Origin: Bacillota bacterium
GTDB taxonomy: Bacteria > Bacillota > Clostridia > Oscillospirales > Oscillospiraceae
Assembly (NCBI GenBank): GCA_030535235.1
Contig: JAUNCL010000001.1
Location: 147,063-211,062, forward strand
Reading direction: 5' to 3'
Length of the DNA stretch: 64,000 bases
Shown here: piece by piece, positions 8,691 through 17,509 of the stretch
Position numbering within the stretch: position 1 is the first letter of the stretch
How the letters are laid out: each line of letters starts with the position of its first letter
The notes under the pieces: generated by a model
The model's database searches: none
What the model saw: the letters and a program-made list of their open reading frames with translations, nothing else
What the model was told of the DNA's origin: nothing
Translations under genes and position numbers: made by a program

Positions 8691-10496
8691 TTATTCGTCC
8701 AGCTTGAGAACTGCCATGAACGCTTCCGTAGGCAGTTGGACCGTACCCAGGGTGCGCATTTTCTTCTTGCCTTCCTTCTGCTTTTCCAGCAGCTTCTTCT
8801 TTCGGGTGATGTCGCCGCCGTAGCACTTGGCCAGCACATCCTTGCGCATGGCCTTCACGGTCTCCCGGGCGATGATCTTGCCGCCGATAGCCGCCTGGAC
8901 GGGGATCTCGAAGAGCTGGCGGGGGATGTTCTCCTTGAGCTTTTCGCAGATCTTTCTCGCCCGTCCATATGCCTTCTCCCGGTGGGCGATAAAGGACAGG
9001 GCGTCCACCTGGTCGCCGTTGAGGAGCATGTCCACCTTCACCAGATCAGACTCCCGGTCCTCCAGGAACTCGTAGTCCAGGGAGGCGTAGCCCTTGGTGC
9101 GGGCCTTCAGGGCGTCGAAGAAGTCATAAATGATCTCGTTCAGGGGCATGTTATAGTGAATCTCCACCAGATTGGCATCCAGGTACTGCATGTCCCGGAA
9201 CTCACCCCGGCGGTCCTGGCACATGGGCATGATGTTGCCCACATAGTCCGGGGGGGAGATGATGGAGACCTTCACGAAGGGCTCCTTCTGCACCGCAATC
9301 TGGGCGGGGTCCGGGTAGTTGTGAGGGTTATCCACCCGGATCACCGTGCCGTCGGTCTTTTCCACCTCGTAGATAACGTTGGGCAGGGTGGTGATCAGGT
9401 CCAGGTCGAACTCCCGCTCCAGCCGCTCCTGGATGATCTCCATGTGGAGCATGCCCAGGAAGCCGCAGCGGAAGCCGAAGCCCAGGGCGGCGGAGGTCTC
9501 CGGCTCGAAGGACAGGGAGGCATCGTTGAGCTGGAGCTTTTCCAGGGCGTCCCGCAGGTCGGGATATTTGGAACCGTCCTCGGTGTAGATGCCGCAGTAG
9601 ACCATGCTCCGGGCGGGGCGGTAGCCGGGCAGGGCCTCAGCGGCGGGGTTGGATACGGTGGTGATGGTGTCGCCCACCTGGGTGTCCTTCACGTTCTTGA
9701 TGGAGGCGGTGAGGTAGCCCACCTCTCCGGCGGAGAGGACGTCGCAGGGTTCCAGCTTTGTGGGCAGCAGGTGGCCGATCTCCACCAGGCCGTACTCCGC
9801 CCCGGAGGCCATCATGCGGACGGTGTCCGACAGGCGGAGGGTGCCCTCCATGACCCGGAAGTAGACGATCACGCCCCGATAGGCGTCGTACTGGCTGTCG
9901 AAGATCAGGGCCTTGAAGGGGGCCTTGGGGTCTCCGGTGGGGGCGGGGATGTGGTGGACCACATCCTCCAGGACGGCCTGGATGTTGACGCCCATCTTGG
10001 CGGAGATCTCCGGGGCGTCGGCGGCCTCCAGGCCGATGACGTTCTCCACCTCCTCCTTCACCCGCTTGGGGTCGGCGGCGGGCAGGTCGATCTTGTTCAG
10101 CACCGGGCGGATCTCCAGGTCGTGCTCCATGGCCAGGTAGGTGTTGGCCAGGGTCTGGGCCTCCACCCCCTGGGAGGCGTCCACCACCAGCACCGCCCCC
10201 TCGCAGGCAGCCAGGGAACGGGAGACCTCGTAGTTGAAGTCCACATGACCGGGGGTGTCGATGAGGTTCAGGGTGTAGGTCTCCCCATCCAGGGCGTTGT
10301 ACTGGACGGTGACGGCCCGGGCCTTGATGGTGATGCCCCGCTCCCGCTCCAGGTCCATGTTGTCCAAAAGCTGGTTCTCCATCTCCCGCTCGCTGACGGC
10401 GTTGCACAGCTCCAGCAGGCGGTCTGCCAGCGTGGACTTTCCATGGTCAATGTGAGCGATGATGGAAAAGTTACGAATTTTTGTCTGGTCGGTCAT
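8691..10496 (-). CDS. lepA: Translation elongation factor 4 (LepA)
   Basis: Ribosome-binding GTPase of 601 residues that acts on translocating or initiating ribosomes. G1 is AHIDHGKST at residues 14-22, switch I has RGITIKA, G3 is DTPGH, and G4 is NKIDLP. The C-terminal domain carries the LepA signature ([20 protein letters not shown]), which excludes EF-G. Of two in-frame ATGs, the second is chosen because AAGGAGGAG precedes it at good spacing. The earlier one would overlap the upstream XRE gene. Secure identification. Confidence 0.97.
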   Translation of the reverse strand: MTDQTKIRNFSIIAHIDHGKSTLADRLLELCNAVSEREMENQLLDNMDLERERGITIKARAVTVQYNALDGETYTLNLIDTPGHVDFNYEVSRSLAACEGAVLVVDASQGVEAQTLANTYLAMEHDLEIRPVLNKIDLPAADPKRVKEEVENVIGLEAADAPEISAKMGVNIQAVLEDVVHHIPAPTGDPKAPFKALIFDSQYDAYRGVIVYFRVMEGTLRLSDTVRMMASGAEYGLVEIGHLLPTKLEPCDVLSAGEVGYLTASIKNVKDTQVGDTITTVSNPAAEALPGYRPARSMVYCGIYTEDGSKYPDLRDALEKLQLNDASLSFEPETSAALGFGFRCGFLGMLHMEIIQERLEREFDLDLITTLPNVIYEVEKTDGTVIRVDNPHNYPDPAQIAVQKEPFVKVSIISPPDYVGNIMPMCQDRRGEFRDMQYLDANLVEIHYNMPLNEIIYDFFDALKARTKGYASLDYEFLEDRESDLVKVDMLLNGDQVDALSFIAHREKAYGRARKICEKLKENIPRQLFEIPVQAAIGGKIIARETVKAMRKDVLAKCYGGDITRKKKLLEKQKEGKKKMRTLGTVQLPTEAFMAVLKLDE

Positions 10497-10509
10497 GGTT
10501 CTCTCCTCC

Positions 10510-10908
10510 TTACTCATCCTGGGTCCGGACCCGGCTCAGGTCCTTGTTGAGCTGGGCGGCCAGACGGCGGAACAGCAGGCCCAGGTCGGGCTCCCGCCGG
10601 CACAGGTCGGCGCAGACCTGGCTCAGGGTGTCCGCCGTGCGCACCAGAACCGCCGGGTCCGGCTGTCCGCCGCCCCCTGCCGCTCCCCTGACGCCGGCCC
10701 GGTCGCTGGTCCGGCCCAGCAGGTAGTCGGCGGAGACCTGGTAGTAGTCGCAGGCCTTCACCACAAAGACCAGCCCAGGCTCCCGGATGCCGTTTTCATA
10801 GTGGGACAGCAGTGCCTGGGAGACCCCCAGCTCCTGGGCGGCCAGCCGCTGGCTGATCCCCTTCTCATGGCGCAGATGGGACAGCGCCTGGGAAAACATC
10901 ACATTCAT
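10510..10908 (-). CDS. XRE-family helix-turn-helix regulator
   Basis: Protein of 132 residues. Residues 4-65 form a canonical XRE DNA-binding domain ([34 protein letters not shown]), with the sequence [19 protein letters not shown] following it as in SinR/ImmR-type regulators. The remaining 65 residues are a Gly/Ala/Arg-rich linker and a helical tail of unknown role. It is the promoter-proximal gene of a unit with lepA, 13 bases apart. This suggests that it may regulate that transcript or simply share its promoter. Targets are unknown. Confidence 0.85.
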   Translation of the reverse strand: MNVMFSQALSHLRHEKGISQRLAAQELGVSQALLSHYENGIREPGLVFVVKACDYYQVSADYLLGRTSDRAGVRGAAGGGGQPDPAVLVRTADTLSQVCADLCRREPDLGLLFRRLAAQLNKDLSRVRTQDE

Positions 10909-10987
10909 TGGCTCACTCCTCCTGCCGCCGTCTTTTCCCGGCGGCGGTCCTTCTCAAGTCTCTCTTCTCCTTTTAACAGGTTGTATT

Positions 10988-11016
10988 ATTATACCTTGTG
11001 AAATACCCCCTGTAAA
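10988..11016 (-). promoter_or_regulatory. Sigma-A-type promoter for the XRE-lepA unit
   Basis: On the minus strand TTTACA and TATAAT are separated by 17 bases, about 80 bases upstream of the XRE start. A very good match to the housekeeping consensus. Confidence 0.8.
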
Positions 11017-11101
11017 GGGCTCCCAAAAGAATTTTTTGACCCCCTCGACGGCCTTCCCCCCAATGGCCCTCCAGGGGGCAAAAAGACCCAAAAGCAACCC
11101 C

Positions 11102-11131
11102 TTGACGGGCCGTCCCCCTTCGGCGTATCCT
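11102..11131 (+). promoter_or_regulatory. Possible promoter for the M23 peptidase gene
   Basis: TTGACG and TATCCT with 18-base spacing, about 65 bases upstream of the TTG start. The -10 element is weak, so this is a candidate only. Confidence 0.4.
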
Positions 11132-11196
11132 TTTTCTGTCACCAGTTTGTAATCCTTTTGTTTCTTTTGAGACCTTACCAGAAAGGAGCGTTCCCT

Positions 11197-12573
11197 TTGG
11201 ACCAGCATAACACATCCCGGTTCTCCACCGGGCCGGGCCGGCAGGAGGAGCTGTCCGCCCCGGAGGAATTTTTCTGCCAGTTATCCGACCTGGAGCGGGA
11301 GGCAAGAGAGGGGCGGCGGCCCGTCCCCAAGCGAATGGCCATGGCGGCCGCCCTCCTGGCTCTCACCGGACTCACCGCCGCCGGGGCGGTGATGGTCTCC
11401 ACCTGCACCCTGTGCTACGCGGTCTCCGCCGACGGAGCCCCGCCCCTGGCCTATGTCCGCCGGGAGGAGGCCTACGACCAGGCAGTCTGCCAGGTGGAGG
11501 AGCAGGTCTCGGCCATCCTGGACACCGACTACGCCTACGCCAACAACACCCGGGTGGCCCTGACCATCGCCCCCAGAGAGCAGCTCCAGACCCCGGACCA
11601 GCTCACCGAAAGCCTCATGGAGACGGTGGACCAGGTCCGGGAGGTCTGGGTCCTGACGGTGGACGGCGTGGCCGCCGGAGCCTGCGACAGCGAGGAGGTC
11701 ATCAACGAAGCCCTGGCCCTGGCCAAGGCGGCCTGCACCACGGAGCACACCCGCTCGGTCTCCCTGGTGAGCAACCTGATCATCTCCGCGGATTACCTCC
11801 CCGCCGACGCCAACACCCTCTCCGCCGAGGCCCTGGCGGAGGTCCTCCTCCGGCCCCCGGAGGAACAGGAGGAGGACGCGGCGGTCTTCGCCTCCCTGGA
11901 CCAACCCAGGGAGGATGCCCCCCTCTTAGTGGTGGAGACCGTGGAGGAGCTCACCTACACCCAGGCCATCCCCTCCCCCGTTCAGGAGCAGGAGACCGCC
12001 GACCTCATTCTGGGGCAGACCGCCACCCTGACGGCGGGAACCGAGGGGCTGGAGTCCCGCACCGATCTGGTCACCTACCGCTGCGGTGTGGAGGTGGCCC
12101 GGGAGAACCTCTCCGCCTACACCCTCACCGAGCCCACCCCCACCATCGTCGGCGTGGGGACCGCCCAGGGAGCCGAGGCCGCCCAGGGCCGCTTCCTCTG
12201 GCCCACCGCCGGGAAGATCACCTCTCCCTTCGGCGCCCGGTACATCTTCGGCTCCACCAGCTTCCACACCGGCACCGACATCGCCAACGCCTCCGGCACC
12301 CCCATCTCTGCCGCCGCCGGCGGCACCGTCATCTTCGCGGGGCCCAAGGGGTCCTATGGCAACCTGATCAAAATCGACCACGGCAACGGCTTCATCACCT
12401 GCTACGCCCACTGCTCCCAGTTCGTGGCAGCCCAGGGAGATTGGGTGGACCAGGGCCAGACCATCGCCCTCATGGGCTCCACCGGCCGGTCCACCGGCCC
12501 CCACTGCCACTTCGAGGTCCGCTGGCAGGAGGAACCCATCGACCCGGAGCTCTGCCTGCCCCCTCTCTCCTGA
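11197..12573 (+). CDS. Membrane-anchored G5 / M23 (LytM) peptidoglycan hydrolase
   Basis: Protein of 458 residues. A basic N-terminal segment is followed by one transmembrane helix near residues 46-70, a long acidic stalk, a G5 domain around 250-325 (LTYTQAIPSP...YRCGVEVARENLS), and a C-terminal M23 domain. The zinc ligands are visible as HTGTDIAN and HCHFEVRW. It probably cuts peptide bridges of peptidoglycan outside the cell, with the G5 domain binding wall sugars. The TTG start is chosen because AAAGGAG lies eight bases upstream; the earlier ATG has no such site. G5/M23 proteins of this shape are common in Clostridia. Confidence 0.9.
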   Translation: MDQHNTSRFSTGPGRQEELSAPEEFFCQLSDLEREAREGRRPVPKRMAMAAALLALTGLTAAGAVMVSTCTLCYAVSADGAPPLAYVRREEAYDQAVCQVEEQVSAILDTDYAYANNTRVALTIAPREQLQTPDQLTESLMETVDQVREVWVLTVDGVAAGACDSEEVINEALALAKAACTTEHTRSVSLVSNLIISADYLPADANTLSAEALAEVLLRPPEEQEEDAAVFASLDQPREDAPLLVVETVEELTYTQAIPSPVQEQETADLILGQTATLTAGTEGLESRTDLVTYRCGVEVARENLSAYTLTEPTPTIVGVGTAQGAEAAQGRFLWPTAGKITSPFGARYIFGSTSFHTGTDIANASGTPISAAAGGTVIFAGPKGSYGNLIKIDHGNGFITCYAHCSQFVAAQGDWVDQGQTIALMGSTGRSTGPHCHFEVRWQEEPIDPELCLPPLS

Positions 12574-12587
12574 CTGCTCTGCTTTTC

Positions 12588-12621
12588 CCGGACGGCACCC
12601 TTGGCCGCCCGGCCTTTTTTT
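12588..12621 (+). terminator. Intrinsic terminator after the M23 gene
   Basis: Nine-base arms CCGGACGGC and GCCGCCCGG (one mismatch) with a seven-base loop, followed by CC and seven T residues. It ends the M23 transcript. Confidence 0.8.
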
Positions 12622-12934
12622 GCACAGCGCCAGGCCGAATCCTGCAATTTCCCCCGGAATCCCTGGGGTTTCCCATTCTACCCGCGAATAATCTCTTTCA
12701 CATGCAGTTTTATTTATATTTTTACTTTCCGTATTTAAACTTTTATTTCCGTCTATTTAACGAATCTTTCCAAACAATTTGTATATTCACAATAGATTGA
12801 CCTTTTCTGTCGATTCCTGTAAGGTTTGGGACAATTGATGCCTGGGCGGCCGGCTTCACCGCAGCCAAGCCCGGATTCCGGTTTCATTACTCTCCATCCA
12901 CACTGTATTACTTTCATCATTTTAGGAGGTTCCT
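12622..12934 (+). promoter_or_regulatory. AT-rich intergenic leader upstream of the YaaH-type transporter
   Basis: About 310 bases without a gene. Positions 12690-12800 are strikingly AT-rich against the GC-rich background. A promoter candidate is TTGACC at 12797 with TAAGGT 17 bases later. Between it and the start codon lies a GC-rich segment that can fold (CCGGCTT against AAGCCCGG), giving an untranslated leader of about 100 bases. No known riboswitch was recognised. Confidence 0.45.
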
Positions 12935-13471
12935 ATGCTCCCTGTAAATCCTGAAGCAATCGGCGTCTTTGGACTGTTCGCAACGGTCATCTGTTTTGGC
13001 TTAGAGCAGGTGGGCGTCGGCGTCAAGGGCGCCGACCACACCAAGCTCACCCGGTCCCTGGGCTACATCGCCATCGTGTTTGGCGGCGTCTGCCAGCTCT
13101 TCACCGCCCTGAGCATGTATCTGTTCAGCACCGGCGGCGACCACAGCAAGTACCTGGGTACCGTCTTTGGCTTCTTCGGCCTGTTCTGGATCCTGGTGGG
13201 TCTCTTCTTCCTGAAGGGCGGCGATAAGAAGGTCATGGCACACTTCTTCGCCTGCGGCCTGGTCCTGGTCATCCTGTTCACCCTCCGGGCCTTCGCAGAC
13301 GGCCTGGTCTGGCCCCTGGGCATTGACCTGGTGGTCATCGACGTGCTGCTCATCACCCTGGTCTTCGGCTGGTACACCGAGAACCCCAAGCTGAGCAAGC
13401 TGGCCGGGGTGTGCAACCTGGCCATTGGCTTTATCTCCTTCTTCCTGCTGTACCCCCACGTGCTGGGCTGA
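12935..13471 (+). CDS. GPR1/FUN34/YaaH (SatP)-family membrane transporter
   Basis: Protein of 178 residues with six hydrophobic helices. It begins LPVNPEAIGVFGLFATVI, which resembles the NPAPLGLFGF opening of SatP/YaaH acetate or succinate permeases, and has GLFWILVGLFFL in the position of the family GLFW segment. Length fits the family. It is a single-gene unit with a long AT-rich leader and its own terminator. Monocarboxylate transport is the family expectation and is not proven here. An AmiS/UreI-type channel is the main alternative for a six-helix protein of this size. Confidence 0.65.
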   Translation: MLPVNPEAIGVFGLFATVICFGLEQVGVGVKGADHTKLTRSLGYIAIVFGGVCQLFTALSMYLFSTGGDHSKYLGTVFGFFGLFWILVGLFFLKGGDKKVMAHFFACGLVLVILFTLRAFADGLVWPLGIDLVVIDVLLITLVFGWYTENPKLSKLAGVCNLAIGFISFFLLYPHVLG

Positions 13472-13508
13472 TCCCTTTTACCCATTGATATTGAAACCGG
13501 CTCAAGAT

Positions 13509-13546
13509 TCCCGGCCGGGCAGACCTCTGCCCGGACCGGGTTTTTT
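13509..13546 (+). terminator. Intrinsic terminator after the YaaH-type gene
   Basis: A long GC-rich hairpin (arms CCGGGCAGA and TCTGCCCGG extended by CCCGG and CCGGG) ends in TTTTTT. Confidence 0.9.
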
Positions 13547-13583
13547 CTATGAAACCGTGTCTGTTGGATTTCAACCCCACTTC

Positions 13584-13609
13584 GTAGGGGCCGATGACCA
13601 CATCGGCCC
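13584..13609 (+). repeat. REP-like hairpin with GTAGG head, type B
   Basis: GTAG followed by a perfect hairpin: arms GGGCCGATG and CATCGGCCC, loop ACCA. An exact inverted copy of all 26 bases lies at 18113-18138. Confidence 0.7.
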
Positions 13610-13678
13610 GCTCCACGATAGCACAAGGCCCCCCTTTGACAAGGGAGGCCTTTTCTGTCTATCCTTTGGGTCTCTTCT

Positions 13679-13951
13679 TCACTTCTTCTCCGGGAAAAGC
13701 CCCTCCTCCCGGAGCTTGGCGGCGATGTAGGCGTAGCTCTCGGCGCCGTTGTGGGGGAGCAGGCAGTAGGAGCAGTCCTTCACCCCGTTGCGCATGACGA
13801 AGCCGCCGCCGCAGTTGGGGGCGCGGTACAGGGGACAGTAGCAGAAGAGACAGTTGAACTCCTCCTCCAGCACATCTTTGTGGCAGGGGAAGTACTCGCA
13901 CTCCTTATTCTGAAACCAAGTGTAATGTCTTCCGGTGAGATCCATCGCCAT
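13679..13951 (-). CDS. Cysteine-rich small-domain protein
   Basis: Protein of 90 residues with many Cys (EYFPCHKD, NCLFCYCPLYR, NCGGGF, KDCSYCLLPH). This is the pattern of the cysteine-rich small domain found in Clostridia and archaea, sometimes fused to cobalamin-biosynthesis CobZ. The Cys spacing suggests a metal or Fe-S site. The first ATG of MAMDLTGRHYTW has AAAGGAGGA seven bases upstream. It follows the MATE transporter gene by 19 bases on the same strand, so the two are probably co-transcribed. No enzymatic role can be assigned. Confidence 0.75.
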   Translation of the reverse strand: MAMDLTGRHYTWFQNKECEYFPCHKDVLEEEFNCLFCYCPLYRAPNCGGGFVMRNGVKDCSYCLLPHNGAESYAYIAAKLREEGLFPEKK

Positions 13952-13970
13952 AACGGGTTCCTCCTTTGCT

Positions 13971-15395
13971 TCATGCAATCTCGTATTTTTCTTTCCAGGC
14001 GGTCAGGGCGGCCCGGCCCTCCTGGGTGACAGGCATGAGCCACCGCCAGGACCGGAAGTGCCGGATACACAGCCAGGTTTTCAGGTAGTCCTCAGCCACC
14101 AGCATCAGGGCGTAGACCACCGGGAAGGGCAGCCGGAACACATAGGCCGCCAGGAAGGTCACGGGGATGGACAGGAACCACAGGCAGCCCATGTCGTACT
14201 TCACCCCCGTGAAGGTGTCGCCCCCTGCCCGGTAGATCCCCACGATGGTGATGTAGGGGATGTTGCGGATGAGCATATGGACACTGTAAATGATCAGGAT
14301 ATAGATGGCGCTGGTGTAGGTCAGCGCCGACAGGGCCCCGCCGGTGTTGAACAGGTGGAGGAGGGGCTTCCGGGCGGCGATAAGAACCAGCCCCAGGCAG
14401 CCGGCGGCCAGGGGCTCCAGCACCACGAACCGGCGGGACTGCTCCACCCCCTGGTCGATATCCCCCGCTCCCACCGAGTTGCCCACCATGATGGCGCAGG
14501 CCGAGCACAGGCCGATGAGCAGGGCGAAGGCCAGGTTCTCAAAGGTGCGGACGATGGTCACGGCCGCGTAATACTCATACCCCAGGTTGGAGTAGATGAG
14601 GTTCAGCACCACGGTGCCCAGGCCCCAGGCCACCTCGTTGAGGACCACCGGGTTGGCCTTTTGGAAATACTCGGTCAGCATTTGCCGGTCGAAGGCGAAA
14701 AATTCCCGGACCGGGCCGATGAGGATGTTTTTCTGGACCGCGGACACCACCGCCAGGAAGACCAGCCCCACCCAGGCGGAGATGGCGGTGGCCCAGGCCG
14801 CCCCGGCGATACCCAGAGCCGGGAAGCCCAGCTTGCCGAAGATCATGGCGTAGTCCAGGGCCACGTTCAGGGCGGTGGTCAGGCAGGCAGTGACCATGGG
14901 GAGCTGCACCCGGCCGGTGGACCGGAGCAGGGCGCCGATCATGCTCACCGCCATCTGGGCCAGATAGGACCAGCCGGCGATCCGCAGGTAGGCCGCCCCC
15001 TGGGCCACCACCTCCGGGGTGCGGTTGAAGAGGGACATGGCCCACTCCGGCGCCCCCGAGCAGACGGCGGTGAAGACCAGGGAGAGAACCGTCACCAGGG
15101 ACATGGCAATGCCGAAGACCCGGTGGATGCCCTTTACGTCCTTCACCCCCCAATACTGGGCATAGAACAGGGTGGCCCCCGAGCAGAAGCCGAACTGACA
15201 GATGTTCAGAAACCAGGCCCACTGGGTGGCCATGCCGATGGCCGACAGGGGAACGTCCCCCAGCTGGCCCACCATCAGGGTGTCCACCAGGGCGAAGGAG
15301 CTGATCAGCAGATTCTGGATGGCCACCGGCAGGGTCAGCCGCAGGGCGGTGGACCAGAAGGCCGTGTCCCGCCAGCGGGGTTTTGGCAGCGACAT
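13971..15395 (-). CDS. MATE-family efflux transporter
   Basis: Integral membrane protein of 474 residues with about 12 helices in two related halves (for example ALRLTLPVAIQNLLISSFALVDTLMVGQLG near the start). This opening is the classic MATE signature, in which Na+- or H+-driven antiport exports cationic compounds. The start is the ATG with AAGGAGGAA upstream; the frame stays open further up but has no ribosome site. The substrate is unknown. It is the first gene of a two-gene unit with the cysteine-rich protein. Confidence 0.92.
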   Translation of the reverse strand: MSLPKPRWRDTAFWSTALRLTLPVAIQNLLISSFALVDTLMVGQLGDVPLSAIGMATQWAWFLNICQFGFCSGATLFYAQYWGVKDVKGIHRVFGIAMSLVTVLSLVFTAVCSGAPEWAMSLFNRTPEVVAQGAAYLRIAGWSYLAQMAVSMIGALLRSTGRVQLPMVTACLTTALNVALDYAMIFGKLGFPALGIAGAAWATAISAWVGLVFLAVVSAVQKNILIGPVREFFAFDRQMLTEYFQKANPVVLNEVAWGLGTVVLNLIYSNLGYEYYAAVTIVRTFENLAFALLIGLCSACAIMVGNSVGAGDIDQGVEQSRRFVVLEPLAAGCLGLVLIAARKPLLHLFNTGGALSALTYTSAIYILIIYSVHMLIRNIPYITIVGIYRAGGDTFTGVKYDMGCLWFLSIPVTFLAAYVFRLPFPVVYALMLVAEDYLKTWLCIRHFRSWRWLMPVTQEGRAALTAWKEKYEIA

Positions 15396-15431
15396 AGTGG
15401 GATTCCTCCTTCCATGGGGGTGGGGATCGGC

Positions 15432-15455
15432 GGAACGGGCATGCCCGTTCCCTAC
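15432..15455 (-). repeat. REP-like palindrome with GTAGG head, type A
   Basis: A perfect 20-bp palindrome GGAACGGGCATGCCCGTTCC followed by CTAC, which on the minus strand reads as a GTAGG head before the hairpin. Two related copies lie at 33155-33174 and 33208-33227. Confidence 0.7.
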
Positions 15456-15474
15456 ATTTACACGAACGAAACCA

Positions 15475-15500
15475 ATCCCCCGCCGGGGTGGGCGGGGGAT
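15475..15500 (-). terminator. Terminator after the glycosyltransferase gene
   Basis: Perfect 10-bp stem ATCCCCCGCC / GGCGGGGGAT, followed on the minus strand by GGTTTCGTTCGT. It lies 11 bases past the glycosyltransferase stop. The T-rich tract is modest. Confidence 0.6.
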
Positions 15501-15510
15501 CGGGGCGGGA

Positions 15511-16770
15511 TCATTTGACGCTCCGGCCGGCGGCAGCTTCCAGCACCTTGCGGTCGGCCCGGTGGTGCTCAATGGGCTTCCACTGGACCTTGGTAAACAG
15601 AGCGGTCACGGAGATGGGGATGTAGGTGATCATAAACAGGGGAAAAGTGAAGGTATACAGGATCTTCTTGGCGGTGGTGGTGTGGATGTTGTCCCACTCG
15701 GTCACCGTGGTGAAGAGCCCGATGATGTACAGGGTCAGATACATCCCGAAAACAGTCCGGGCGATGTAGGTCAGGCAGGGCCAGAAGGGGATGCCCCCCA
15801 CGGCGGTGACTGTAGCCACCACCAGGTAGGTCACGATGAGCCCCACCGTCAGCACGAAGGCCGGCAGGACGGTCATGCTCATGTCGTAGCAGGAGAAGCT
15901 CCCCCGGCCCACGCCCTTCATAAGGCCCAGGCCGTACTTGCGAAAGACCTGGAGGAACCCTCTGGCCCAGCGCAGGCGCTGCCGCCAGGACTGGCGGAAG
16001 GTCACCGGCTGCTCGTCGTAGAGGACAGCGTCGGCGCAGAAGCCGATCTTCCGCCCCTTGAGGATGTGGTGGACGGAGAACTCGATGTCCTCGGTGAGCA
16101 GGTGGAACTTCCAGCCGCCGGTGCTCTCCATCACTTCCCGGCTGAAGAAGAAGCCGGTGCCGGAGACGGCGCAGCTGGTGTTCATCAGCATCCGGGAGTT
16201 GTTCAGGTAGCGGGACTCCCGGATGAACCACAGGGCGTAGCCCGCGGAGATCCAGTTGTCACCGTAGTTCTTGGAGTTGCGGAAGCTGGTGAGGACCTCG
16301 TACCCGTCGCAGAAGGACTGGTTCATGGCCTCGATGAAATGGCAGTCCAGAACGTTGTCCGCGTCAAAGACGAAGAAGCCGTCGAAGGTCTGGGGGTAGT
16401 CCTCCTCAATGTGCTCGATGAGGCGCTCCAGGGCGTAGCCCTTGCCCACCAGCTCCTTGTTGAAGCGGGTGTACACCACCGCCCCCTCCGCCCGGGCGAT
16501 CTCCGCCGTCCGGTCGGTGCAGTTGTCCGCCATGACGAAGGTGGTAATGAGACTCTGGTCGTAGGTCTGATGCCGGATACTCTGGAGCAGATCGGCGATG
16601 ACGGCCTCCTCATTCCGGGCGCAGACAAGGATGGCAAAGCGGTGGGGGACCGCCGTCTTGTGGGGCTTTTCCTTCTTCAGGAAGGGAACCGCCATGTAAA
16701 ACATCTGATAGGCGTAGCAGGCGAGAAACAGCACGGCTACGACAGCATTCACAGTCAATAGAATTTCCAT
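15511..16770 (-). CDS. Processive family 2 glycosyltransferase, membrane-bound
   Basis: Protein of 419 residues. One N-terminal helix precedes a GT2 domain with VMADNCTDRT, the DxD in FVFDADN, the TED motif in LLTEDIEF, and QRLRW. The D, DxD, TED and QxxRW set marks processive synthases such as cellulose, hyaluronan or poly-N-acetylglucosamine synthases. Four C-terminal helices would form the export channel. The polymer and sugar are unknown. The ATG has AAGGAA upstream, a modest site. No c-di-GMP binding PilZ domain is present. Confidence 0.88.
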   Translation of the reverse strand: MEILLTVNAVVAVLFLACYAYQMFYMAVPFLKKEKPHKTAVPHRFAILVCARNEEAVIADLLQSIRHQTYDQSLITTFVMADNCTDRTAEIARAEGAVVYTRFNKELVGKGYALERLIEHIEEDYPQTFDGFFVFDADNVLDCHFIEAMNQSFCDGYEVLTSFRNSKNYGDNWISAGYALWFIRESRYLNNSRMLMNTSCAVSGTGFFFSREVMESTGGWKFHLLTEDIEFSVHHILKGRKIGFCADAVLYDEQPVTFRQSWRQRLRWARGFLQVFRKYGLGLMKGVGRGSFSCYDMSMTVLPAFVLTVGLIVTYLVVATVTAVGGIPFWPCLTYIARTVFGMYLTLYIIGLFTTVTEWDNIHTTTAKKILYTFTFPLFMITYIPISVTALFTKVQWKPIEHHRADRKVLEAAAGRSVK

Positions 16771-17024
16771 AACATTCCTTACCCTCTTGTATAGTAACAG
16801 ATGACAGCGCACATTGCTCGCATTTTGTGACAACGCATAGAAAAGCCTGCAGGGTGCTTTCGTCCTTTCCCGATGAAATCCCCGTGGTTTCTGGGCTTTC
16901 CTCATTGTACAGTCTCTCCATTGTACAACTTCTTTTCAAAAAGTCAATTAATATTTTCTTAAATTTACCGGCCCTTCCGGGCGGGTCCCTGCGAAGGCAC
17001 CCCCGGGAACCGGGAAACAGGCCC

Positions 17025-17053
17025 TTGACACGGGTGGGATTCTATGGTAAACT
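17025..17053 (+). promoter_or_regulatory. Promoter of the DUF2325-DUF3793 operon
   Basis: TTGACA and TAAACT spaced by 17 bases. The predicted transcription start, near 17060, coincides with a palindromic operator. The leader to the first start codon is about 155 bases long and contains a second operator. Confidence 0.75.
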
Positions 17054-17060
17054 CCCAGCA

Positions 17061-17076
17061 GTTAGCATAAGCTAAC
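17061..17076. promoter_or_regulatory. Operator 1, DtxR/IdeR-like palindrome
   Basis: GTTAGCATAAGCTAAC: perfect GTTAGC / GCTAAC arms with four bases between. It sits on the predicted transcription start, where a repressor would block initiation. The TTAGC arms resemble the boxes of iron-dependent DtxR-family repressors. Confidence 0.6.
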
Positions 17077-17178
17077 CAAAGGACTCCCCTATGGGGAAAG
17101 ATTCTTTTGATATCGTATATACTAACGTCACCCACGTTTCATGCAGCGTCCTGCGGGGCGCTGAAACACACCCCAAAA

Positions 17179-17194
17179 GTTAGCTATCGCTAAC
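17179..17194. promoter_or_regulatory. Operator 2, DtxR/IdeR-like palindrome
   Basis: GTTAGCTATCGCTAAC has the same arms and four-base spacing as operator 1. It is about 120 bases downstream and 22 bases before the DUF2325 start. Paired sites suggest cooperative or looped repression, or a second start point. Confidence 0.55.
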
Positions 17195-17216
17195 CCCTTA
17201 GAAAGGAGTCTCTGCC

Positions 17217-17498
17217 ATGAGTGTTGTGATCCTGGGCGGAAATGAGTGCATGGTCCGCCAGTATAAAGATCTGTGCCGGGAATATCAGTGTTCCGCTAAA
17301 GTCATCCCCAAGATGGGGGGCACCCTGAAGCATCGGCTGGGCAGCCCGGACCTGCTGGTGATGTTCACCGACACCCTCTCCCACAAAATGATGCGCTGCG
17401 CCCTCAGCGAGACCAGGGGGCAGAGGCTGACCATCGCCCGGTCCAAGTCCAGCTCCATGGCCGCCCTGCGGAACATTCTGGAGACCCACGCCACCTGA
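17217..17498 (+). CDS. DUF2325 domain-containing protein
   Basis: Small soluble protein of 93 residues (SVVILGGNECMVRQYKDLCREY...). The opening ILGGNE and the later VMFTDTLSHKM match DUF2325, a Rossmann-like small domain whose biochemical role is not established. It is the first gene of a two-gene operon with a DUF3793 gene 11 bases downstream. Such pairs are often found near ferrous iron transport and flavodoxin genes in Clostridia. The operators upstream support a metal-response role. The start ATG follows AGAAAGGAG at good spacing. Confidence 0.8.
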   Translation: MSVVILGGNECMVRQYKDLCREYQCSAKVIPKMGGTLKHRLGSPDLLVMFTDTLSHKMMRCALSETRGQRLTIARSKSSSMAALRNILETHAT

Positions 17499-17509
17499 AA
17501 GGAGGAGCC

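Noticed and set aside
10497-10517. Upstream ATG of lepA (MSKEERT extension)
   Set aside because: It overlaps the XRE gene end and lacks spacing to a ribosome site, whereas AAGGAGGAG serves the second ATG.
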